NCBI GenBank assembly: GCA_030424825.1 | Contig: JAUHWE010000034.1 | Span: forward strand, 1 to 14,866 | DNA from: Verrucomicrobiia bacterium | GTDB taxonomy: Bacteria > Verrucomicrobiota > Verrucomicrobiia > Opitutales > Opitutaceae | Length of the DNA: 14,866 nucleotides | Reading direction: 5' to 3' | In this document: positions 7,942-14,298 of the stretch, piece after piece | Layout of the letters: each line of letters starts with the position of its first letter | Position numbering within the stretch: position 1 is the first letter of the stretch | Made by a program: the position numbers and the translations under genes | The notes under the pieces: generated by a model | Databases searched by the model: none | The model's input: only the letters and a program-made list of their open reading frames with translations | What the model was told of the DNA's origin: nothing

Positions 7942-8697
7942 CTACTTTGGCTCCTTTAATAGGATGGGCGGAAAAGGTGTAAGCTGTTTTTGGGCGGACT
8001 TCCACATCGGGTTAATTTTTGCTTTGATCGACCAAAGAGTAAGTTCATCGATCTCCACCGCGCCCCCTTTTGTCCCAGCGACACCGAATCCGGCTCCACC
8101 ACTCGAGACGGGTAGGGCGAATCGAGGATGTTTTGCGTAAAGAGTTGGTCCGTTGGCGAACTGTATTACGAATTCGTCCCCTCTTAGTTCTGCCATAGCG
8201 TGATACCATTTGCCCGATTCGTACTTGAAGTCCTTGGCTTCGTCCAATTTCACGCTTTCGCCATCGGCGATGAGCGACATGCCCATTTCACTAAACTTGA
8301 TTCGAGCCACATGGTGACCAAATTCAACAAAAGGAGCGATGCTCGTTTCGGTGCCACCGATAAAACGTATTGAAAACGAGGCGACGAATTCTGAAGGGGT
8401 GGCGGGACAGCTGATGCGGGGTTCGAAACCTTGGTGGTCCCTTCTCGAATTTTGGTATTCGAGCGATGAAGGGATTCCTCGTAGCACGCCCTCTTCGATG
8501 TTCCATCGGGTGTGCTGCCGCAGGGACCATGTGCCTTTAGCGAGTGGCTCGGATATTGAGAAATCGTCTTGGAGGACTATCTTGTCCGGTATTGCCAAAA
8601 TGGGCTTAATCGCCTCTCTCGCAGCCGTACAAAGTGAACTGCAGAAGAGAATTGAGAAGACCGCGGCCAGGGAGAATCGTTGTAAGGGGATACTCAT
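7942..8697 (-). CDS. Exported concanavalin-A-like (LamG/DUF1080-type fold) protein
   Basis: A 251-residue protein with a signal peptide (about 1-25, ending CTAA). I know no named function for it. The mature part looks like a single ConA-like jelly roll: a DDF motif at 44-46 after a short N-terminal strand, aromatic-rich beta strands, GKWYHAMAELRGDE at 162-175, and a terminal EIDELTLWSI strand at 215-224. Such folds occur in carbohydrate-binding domains, lyases and glycosidases, and no catalytic residues can be assigned. It follows a sulfatase on the same strand by 84 bases, with a hairpin in the gap, and resembles in layout the protein encoded at 10453-11199 on the other side of that sulfatase. 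It probably serves carbohydrate binding or degradation at the cell surface or in the periplasm. No Shine-Dalgarno sequence is visible. Confidence 0.8.
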   Translation of the reverse strand: MSIPLQRFSLAAVFSILFCSSLCTAAREAIKPILAIPDKIVLQDDFSISEPLAKGTWSLRQHTRWNIEEGVLRGIPSSLEYQNSRRDHQGFEPRISCPATPSEFVASFSIRFIGGTETSIAPFVEFGHHVARIKFSEMGMSLIADGESVKLDEAKDFKYESGKWYHAMAELRGDEFVIQFANGPTLYAKHPRFALPVSSGGAGFGVAGTKGGAVEIDELTLWSIKAKINPMWKSAQKQLTPFPPILLKEPK

Positions 8698-8704
8698 TGA
8701 GCTT

Positions 8705-8723
8705 CGGGTAAAAAGATTACCCG
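8705..8723 (-). promoter_or_regulatory. Perfect 7-bp hairpin/palindrome just upstream of the ConA-like gene
   Basis: CGGGTAA (8705-8711) and TTACCCG (8717-8723) form a perfect inverted repeat around five bases. It lies between the sulfatase stop at 8782 and the ATG at 8697, ending seven bases before the start codon. In the mRNA it would fold immediately before the ribosome-loading region. It may be a translation-controlling or processing hairpin, or a dyad operator. It is not a canonical terminator, because the T-rich part is in the loop. Confidence 0.4.
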
Positions 8724-8781
8724 TAAGTTGCTAAATCCCGTTGAGGGAGAGCGAGTGAGGTTGCCGATATAGGATACGGCC

Positions 8782-10245
8782 TCAGTCGATTGAACCGACA
8801 GTCATTCTCTGGTTTTTCGCGACTTCCGTTTCCCGGTCAGGATCGAAATGGGGGTTGGGAACCGGCATTTGAACCTTAACGGAGGCTCGCCAGCGATTGA
8901 GTCGATTGCGAAGCTGATCCCGGGTTTTCAGGTTAATCTTCGAGTTGTCGTGGACTTCCGAAATGTCTTTATTAAGGTTATAGAGCTCTACTCTTCCTGT
9001 TTCGTGAAATTCTATGAGTCGCCAGTTGCCTGATCGGATGGCGCTATAAGGGCCGTCTCCCCCGGCGTGGTAGTGAGGGTAGTGCCAGAAAAGATTGCGA
9101 CGAATCATTTGAGAGGGTTTTTCGAATACAGATAGAAGGCTCTCGCCGTCCATGTATTCATTGTGGCTAGCGACACCAGAGACTCCTGACACTTCCAAAA
9201 AAGTGGGGTAGTAGTCTATTGTCATGATGGGCGTATCACTCTTAACTCCTTCCGGAATAACGCCTGGCCAACTGGCGATGGCCGGAACTCGAACTCCCCC
9301 TTCGTAGGCTGACCCCTTTCCTCTTCTCAGTGGAAGGTTTTCAGTGAAATTGTCGTGTTTCCCGTAGCGTTGGGTGAGCCCGCCATTGTCGGAAGTAAAT
9401 ACAATTAACGTATTATCCAGAATGCCCTCTTCTTCAAGCGAAGCGATGACGCGACCCACACTTATATCGAGGCTCTTTACCATGGCGGCGTAGGTTGGGT
9501 TTTTATGGACCGCATAGGTATCCATTTTTTCACTAAAATACTTTACAAGTTCCTCTTTGCCCTGAATGGGAGTGTGAGGGACGTTGTAGGCGAAATAGAG
9601 AAAGAATGGATCGCTTTTGGCTTTTCTGATTTCCTCGATCGCTTTGTCGGTCAGATAATCGGTGGAGTAGTTTGATTTAAGTCCCATTGATTTCACCGTG
9701 GACTCGTTGATGAAGTAGCCTCGAGTTCCCTGTGGCTTGTCGTGGGATACGTCAAAACCGTGTGCAGTGGGGCCTTGACCCTCTTGCTCGGGAAAGTCCA
9801 GGTGCCATTTTCCGATATGGATGGTTTTGTAGCCACCTCCTTTCAATGCCTCAGCGACCGTGACGTGACGCTCATCTAGGCCCTTGGTCCATTCGGGAAC
9901 CCTCATTTCTGCATAAGGTCGATTTTGGCCTGGGATGAAATCCGTCAGTCTAAGCTTGGCCGGATACATCCCGGTCATGATGCTCGCTCTTGTGGGTGAG
10001 CAAACGGTGCACGCCGCGTAGGCGTCGGTGAACGATACTCCCTTAGATGCGAGGCGATCGAGATTGGGAGTTTCGTAAAAATCACTGCCAAAGGATCGCA
10101 GGCCGGTCCAACCTAAGTCGTCTGCTAAGAGCAGGACGATGTTCGGTTTTCTCTCCACCGAGAAAGCCTGAGAAGCCACGAGTGCCAGGAGGGTAACAAT
10201 TAGCGGGGTACGCATAAGGAAGGGATAATGGGTTTTTGAAGGCAT
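8782..10245 (-). CDS. Exported sulfatase (CSPTR active site, S1_16-like)
   Basis: A full-length 487-residue type I formylglycine sulfatase. The ATG at 10245 is preceded by AGGA eight bases upstream, the best ribosome binding site in the window. An ATG at 10215 would give a shorter signal peptide but has no such site. The hydrophobic export segment is about 13-29. Visible sites are D42-D43 (metal), CSPTR at 82-86 with C82 as formylglycine precursor, GKWHLD at 145-150, SDNGG at 285-289, RRGKGSAYEGG at 307-317 and the FWHYPHYH block at 386-393, followed by IRSGNWRL. The last signatures resemble SulfAtlas S1_16, which includes galactose-sulfate sulfatases, but I could not verify this. It heads a minus-strand unit with the downstream ConA-like gene and diverges from another ConA-like gene. 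It clearly differs in sequence from the other two sulfatases, so substrate positions probably differ. Confidence 0.95.
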   Translation of the reverse strand: MPSKTHYPFLMRTPLIVTLLALVASQAFSVERKPNIVLLLADDLGWTGLRSFGSDFYETPNLDRLASKGVSFTDAYAACTVCSPTRASIMTGMYPAKLRLTDFIPGQNRPYAEMRVPEWTKGLDERHVTVAEALKGGGYKTIHIGKWHLDFPEQEGQGPTAHGFDVSHDKPQGTRGYFINESTVKSMGLKSNYSTDYLTDKAIEEIRKAKSDPFFLYFAYNVPHTPIQGKEELVKYFSEKMDTYAVHKNPTYAAMVKSLDISVGRVIASLEEEGILDNTLIVFTSDNGGLTQRYGKHDNFTENLPLRRGKGSAYEGGVRVPAIASWPGVIPEGVKSDTPIMTIDYYPTFLEVSGVSGVASHNEYMDGESLLSVFEKPSQMIRRNLFWHYPHYHAGGDGPYSAIRSGNWRLIEFHETGRVELYNLNKDISEVHDNSKINLKTRDQLRNRLNRWRASVKVQMPVPNPHFDPDRETEVAKNQRMTVGSID

Positions 10246-10343
10246 TCGGCAATTCCTAACCTGATTACTGAGAGTGTTTTAGGCGGTTATTTGCCAAAAA
10301 CGGTGATTCCTCTAAGACTCCATCGGGTATAGGACTAGATAGA

Positions 10344-10363
10344 TTAAGCGGTCTACTGCCTAA
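10344..10363. promoter_or_regulatory. Dyad-symmetric candidate operator in divergent intergenic region
   Basis: The 207 bases between the divergent sulfatase and ConA-like genes (10246-10452) contain TTAAGCGGTCTACTGCCTAA. Seven of ten positions per arm are symmetric (TTA-GC-GT, centre CT, AC-GC-TAA). The size and placement suit a dimeric regulator controlling both genes. No regulator gene is in the window and no other copy was found, so this is a candidate only. Confidence 0.35.
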
Positions 10364-10452
10364 GTGCGAGCAGATTCCATAGGGGATCCTGGTGTAAGTC
10401 CGCAATGATTCAAACGCTTGCGGTTTTACAGGTCTCACTCAGAAATGGCCGA

Positions 10453-11199
10453 ATGCACGCAAAACTTTGGATTCGTTTCACGTTGGTCCTTGTAATTGGC
10501 GTCGGTGCAACCGCGTCGGTAGAGGAGGTGAATCGCTTGATTTTGGCCGAAGGGAAACTCGTTTTCGAGGATGATTTTGATCGATCTGAGAGAGACGACT
10601 CAAAAGAGCAACTGGATCGTGGCTGGGTAACGAATAGCGAAAAACGAGCTGCGGGAACGAAACAAGCAGATTTGCAGGATGGCTATTTGAGAATCACTAT
10701 GGCGCCTCATGCGAATCATGGAGTCTCCGTTCGGCACGACGCCCCGTTTGATGACGGTGTCGTTCAAGTAAGATTTCGGATACACGACAACAAAGGTATC
10801 GGATTTAATTTCAATGATCCGAACTGCAAGGTGTCCCATGCGGGTCACATTTGCCACGTAGGTGTGAAACCGAAACAAGTGGATTTCCGTGATGGGAAGA
10901 CCGGAATATTCGACCTGAAGATCCGGGAAAAAAGACTGGCTGGTGCGTCTAAGGAAGTTATCAACGCGCTGACGAAAGACAAGTTTGCCTACCACGATGT
11001 CGACTTGGATTTGGGTCGATGGTATGAAATGACAATCCTGATACGAGATGATGTTCTATCCGCTTGGATTGATGGAATTTACGCGGGGAGCCTGAAGTCC
11101 GAGGGGATCGACCACTCGGTTAAGCAAAACATGGCGTTCGCAGTGAGTGGAACGGCAGACGTAGATGATTTGCGAATTTGGTCCTTAGATGGGGACTAG
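10453..11199 (+). CDS. Exported concanavalin-A-like protein, counterpart of the 7942-8697 product
   Basis: A protein of 248 residues if translation starts at the ATG at 10453, which opens into a signal peptide (MHAKLWIRFTLVLVIGVGATAS). An in-frame ATG at 10405 would add 16 residues ahead of it. No named function is recognised. The mature part has the features of a single ConA-like beta sandwich: EDDFDR at 39-44, a DGYLRI strand near 76-81, GRWYEMTILIRDD at 188-200, WIDG at 205-208 and a closing VDDLRIWSL at 237-245. The order and spacing of the DDF, G-K/R-WY and IDDL-x-IW blocks parallel the protein at 7942-8697, suggesting distant paralogues. Residues 124-180 (with C125, C134 and several His and Lys) are an extra segment. 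It diverges from a sulfatase and converges on the DUF1552 gene, eight bases from its stop. Carbohydrate binding or cleavage is inferred. Confidence 0.8.
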   Translation: MHAKLWIRFTLVLVIGVGATASVEEVNRLILAEGKLVFEDDFDRSERDDSKEQLDRGWVTNSEKRAAGTKQADLQDGYLRITMAPHANHGVSVRHDAPFDDGVVQVRFRIHDNKGIGFNFNDPNCKVSHAGHICHVGVKPKQVDFRDGKTGIFDLKIREKRLAGASKEVINALTKDKFAYHDVDLDLGRWYEMTILIRDDVLSAWIDGIYAGSLKSEGIDHSVKQNMAFAVSGTADVDDLRIWSLDGD

Positions 11200-11207
11200 A
11201 TTTGCAA

Positions 11208-12542
11208 TTACGAGAGTGTCCCGGAACTGTCTGCAAACCGGTCCATCTTTAGTCCCATCGCTCGAGCTTGAGTGAGCCAAAGATTGGCAAGCGGGGTGGC
11301 TTCCGGACTGTGGTAGTGATGACCTGTTCTAAAAGTGCCTCTCCCGGAACCTGCGACGATAATTGGAAGGTCGTGATACTGGTGGGTCGAGCCGTCGCCG
11401 AGGCCTGAGCCGTAGGTGAAGAGGGTATTGTCGAGGAGTGTCGTTCCATCGGATTCGACAATGCGATCCATTTTCTGGACCAAATAGAAATACTGCTCCA
11501 TGTGGAATCGATCCAATCGCTCTAGATCCTCTACGTGCTCAGTTTGGTTGTGGGACATGTAGTGGTGGCTCATGGGTTTGTCGAACAAACTGTCGTAAGT
11601 GAACGGCGTATCCCAGCGCTCGGGCCCCACCATGAAGGTGGCGACTCGGGTTAATCCGGTTTGCAGGGCCACCACCATGAGGTCACCCATGAGTCGAATG
11701 TACTCGCCTCTTGGTAAGTAGGCGCCGGTGGGCTGAGGCATGGGGGTTTTGTCGAGTTCGCCTTTCATGCGGTCGAGCTTGTCGATCTGTTCTTCGATCG
11801 TCCGGATGGAATCAAAATACTCAGCGAACTTTTGCTGATCATTGTATCCAAGATTACGGTTCAAGGTATGAGCGTCCTCGAGAACGAGATCCGTGATGTT
11901 GCGGAAATTCTGGATTTCCTGGGCTCCGAAGAGTCGATTGTACATCTTGCGGGGGTCGCGGATCGATGGCGCCACGTGGCCCGTGCCGTACCAAGACATA
12001 TTGTCGAAAAAGATCGATTCCTTGTTGTCCTTATGGCTGTTGCAGCTGAACTCTAAAGTTCGGAAAGGCGTTTCGCTCGCGATATTGTCCGCAATAATAT
12101 GGTCGAGTGTACGATCGAGAGGATAGGCGGAGGTCTCCACTGAATACGGTGCGGCACTGCTCAGAAAGCAGGAAGCGCATTGGGCGTGAACGTCGGTACC
12201 GTGTTGAAAGGGTCGATCGAGACCCGTGAGCAGGGTAATCTTATCCTTGACCGGTTCCAACGGTTTCATGGTCGGCGTCAGGTCCAGATTGTGGATACCC
12301 GGCTTTATCGATGGGACAAAAAGCGAAGCCATCTTGTCACCCTGATTCCCCTTGGGAACCATTGCCTTGGCCTCACCGGGAAAAAACGATCGTCGGACCA
12401 CCCCAATCGGTACGTAGAAATAGGCCAGGCGCGACTTTGGCAACTTCGCAGGAGCGAGCTTCCCGAGACTTTCGAACCATGGCAGCGAAAGAAGCGCGCC
12501 ACCCGCGCCTCTGAGGAAATCGCGTCTGTTGATGGGTATCAT
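11208..12542 (-). CDS. DUF1552 protein with twin-arginine signal
   Basis: A 444-residue DUF1552 protein, a family abundant in Planctomycetota, Verrucomicrobiota and some other groups, whose biochemical role I do not know. The N-terminus carries RRDFLRGAGGALLSLP (6-21), a twin-arginine signal that implies folding, possibly with a cofactor, before export. Family features visible are FYVPIGVVRRSFFP at 42-55, a QHGTDVHAQC stretch, the SHHYMSHN segment, the YGSGLGDGSTHQYHDLPI segment and the ending PLANLWLTQARAMG. Histidine and cysteine are frequent but no active site can be named. It follows the DUF1592-type c-haem gene by 70 bases on the same strand; in PVC genomes these two families are usually adjacent, which suggests a joint exported redox or hydrolytic function. 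The stop is eight bases from the convergent ConA-like gene. No Shine-Dalgarno sequence is visible. Confidence 0.92.
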   Translation of the reverse strand: MIPINRRDFLRGAGGALLSLPWFESLGKLAPAKLPKSRLAYFYVPIGVVRRSFFPGEAKAMVPKGNQGDKMASLFVPSIKPGIHNLDLTPTMKPLEPVKDKITLLTGLDRPFQHGTDVHAQCASCFLSSAAPYSVETSAYPLDRTLDHIIADNIASETPFRTLEFSCNSHKDNKESIFFDNMSWYGTGHVAPSIRDPRKMYNRLFGAQEIQNFRNITDLVLEDAHTLNRNLGYNDQQKFAEYFDSIRTIEEQIDKLDRMKGELDKTPMPQPTGAYLPRGEYIRLMGDLMVVALQTGLTRVATFMVGPERWDTPFTYDSLFDKPMSHHYMSHNQTEHVEDLERLDRFHMEQYFYLVQKMDRIVESDGTTLLDNTLFTYGSGLGDGSTHQYHDLPIIVAGSGRGTFRTGHHYHSPEATPLANLWLTQARAMGLKMDRFADSSGTLS

Positions 12543-12612
12543 TTTAATTGGGGGAAATTAAGAATATCATGACTGAGATAATCAGCGCAATCAACATTCA
12601 GAGCCGACTTCT

Positions 12613-14298
12613 TCATTGCCCGAGTTGAGCGGCAACTGGCTCCGGTAGCTGGGTAGTCTGACTGAAGGGTTCGCTGAGGACGATTTCCTTGATTAGGGTG
12701 TGGATTCGGAAATGGTCCTCAATCGTTGCATTGGTGATTCGGTCGAGAGCAGGTGAGTCGGTGATATCCAATTCTCGGCCGAGCGCGAAGGAAAGCACGT
12801 GCCCCGCGAAAGCTCGGGTGAAGCGTTCTTTCTCGGCGAGGATCGCATCTTTGAACTCGATAATGTCGTTGAAGGCGTGTTTACGGAAAAGCTTTCCAGC
12901 GGTATCGACGATGCGGCCATTTTCATAATGCTTCCTCCACAAACCAGTGGGGCCGTAGTTTTCCAGAGCGAAGCCCAAGGGGTCGATTCGATTGTGGCAG
13001 CCTGCGCAATCTAGATTTTCTCTGTGGGCATCCAATCTCTCTCGCAACGTTAGGGATTCGATGTCCACTTCGTCGCTCTTCTCGGGTAGAGGCGGCACAT
13101 CGGCTGGGGGCGGCTCTGGTGGGTGGTTGAAAATAACCGATGCGATCCAAGCCCCTCGAGTGATCGGTTTGGTTCGGTTGGCGCTGGAGGTCATCGTCAT
13201 AACCGCAGCATTTGTGATGACTCCACCGAGTCGCCTATCTTCAAGTAATACCCGTTTGAAGGGAACCTGTGCGACTGGCATCCTACTGGGTTGCGCGCTT
13301 TCTTGGTACCAAGACTGTAGATAATCGCTTTGATAGCTGTAGTTGGAGTCGATGAACTCTAGGATGGATCGATTCTCTACGAGAATGGTTTCAAAAAGGA
13401 GCAGTGGCTCGAGCATCATGTGCATGCTCCCTCGGTATTTTGAGTGATAGAATTCCGGCCACGATTTGGTATCCGGTGTGGATGTGATAATCCGGTCAAG
13501 TTGTAGCCACTGTCCGGGAAAACTGTCGCAAAACCGCTTCATCCGCTCATCCCGGAGCATTCGCTCGACTTCGGCTTCCAGCGTTTGGGAAACGCTCAAC
13601 TCTCCATTGACCGCTTTTTCTAGAAGAACGGAATCGGGTATGCTGCCCCAGAGAAAAAAGGAAAGCCGCGATGCCAGAGCGAGATCGGCGGCATTGTCAG
13701 CCTTGTCCTCGGTGACGGGCTGGTCCCGCAGGTAAAGAAAGCGAGGCGATGCGATTGCTGCCGAAGCCATCATTTTCATCGCATCCGTGTAGGACTCTCC
13801 TGATTGGATACGCTGAAGAGCGCTTGTGGCATAGCGACTCAATGTGGGCTCGTCCACAGGTTCGCGAAATGCTTTTGTGAGAAAAGAACGTAGGCGTATT
13901 ACAATGACAGACGGGAGACTTTCAGGCGTTGCGGGAGGGACGAAAAGGGAAGGCCACACGCCACAAGTTTTTTCGTTGAAGTCGCTGCTTTCGACAATCG
14001 AGCGACTGAGCTTCAGGAACGATTCCATGAGTAGGGGAGAAAGCGATAAGTGGTCTGCTTGGTTGTCGTATCCATGTTCAGCCCGTAGGTCTTGAGGAAA
14101 TGGGGCTACGCCAGCCAGGCGTGGCTCAATCATCTGGGATTTGCCGAGGGGGCGACTGCCCGCTTTCAGGGTTAATGGCATGACACCCGTCTGTGGCTTG
14201 AAATAGTCGCCGTATTCTCGCAGCATGCGCTCGGGAAGCGTAAACACTTCCACGTTAAGTTTGAAAAGGTCCTGTACCGCATTGTTGTACTGGAATCG
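12613..14298 (-). CDS. DUF1587/1595/1592/1588/1585 c-haem protein, 5'-truncated at a junction
   Basis: The protein is typical of PVC multi-domain cytochrome-like proteins of unknown function. The first possible start is the GTG at 14253 (546 residues), but similarity continues upstream without a start codon: DRFQYNNAVQDLF (14301-14263) is the start of a DUF1587 domain, so the real N-terminus is missing. Numbered from the GTG, the order is the rest of DUF1587 to about 95 (AEHGYDNQADHLSLSPLL at 58-75), DUF1595 about 118-180, DUF1592 about 188-315, DUF1588 about 335-435 with haem-c motif CAGCH at 416-420 followed by NRIDPLGFALE, and DUF1585 about 455-530. Full-length relatives carry a signal peptide and often an N-terminal cytochrome c domain, both absent. 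The frame stays open upstream to a TAG near 14466, but that stretch is the complement of an RND gene. The DUF1552 gene lies 70 bases downstream. Confidence 0.88.
   Translation of the reverse strand, partial: RFQYNNAVQDLFKLNVEVFTLPERMLREYGDYFKPQTGVMPLTLKAGSRPLGKSQMIEPRLAGVAPFPQDLRAEHGYDNQADHLSLSPLLMESFLKLSRSIVESSDFNEKTCGVWPSLFVPPATPESLPSVIVIRLRSFLTKAFREPVDEPTLSRYATSALQRIQSGESYTDAMKMMASAAIASPRFLYLRDQPVTEDKADNAADLALASRLSFFLWGSIPDSVLLEKAVNGELSVSQTLEAEVERMLRDERMKRFCDSFPGQWLQLDRIITSTPDTKSWPEFYHSKYRGSMHMMLEPLLLFETILVENRSILEFIDSNYSYQSDYLQSWYQESAQPSRMPVAQVPFKRVLLEDRRLGGVITNAAVMTMTSSANRTKPITRGAWIASVIFNHPPEPPPADVPPLPEKSDEVDIESLTLRERLDAHRENLDCAGCHNRIDPLGFALENYGPTGLWRKHYENGRIVDTAGKLFRKHAFNDIIEFKDAILAEKERFTRAFAGHVLSFALGRELDITDSPALDRITNATIEDHFRIHTLIKEIVLSEPFSQTTQLPEPVAAQLGQ
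14281..14298. other. Head-to-head breakpoint between two 5'-truncated genes
   Basis: The same bases encode IVVLES of an RND pump on the plus strand and the RFQYNN of a DUF1587 domain on the minus strand. Both are conserved family motifs at positions where the rest of each gene upstream is missing. The core ATTGTTGTACTGGAA (14281-14295) is the likely shared microhomology. It may be a true rearrangement or a library or assembly chimera. Confidence 0.7.
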
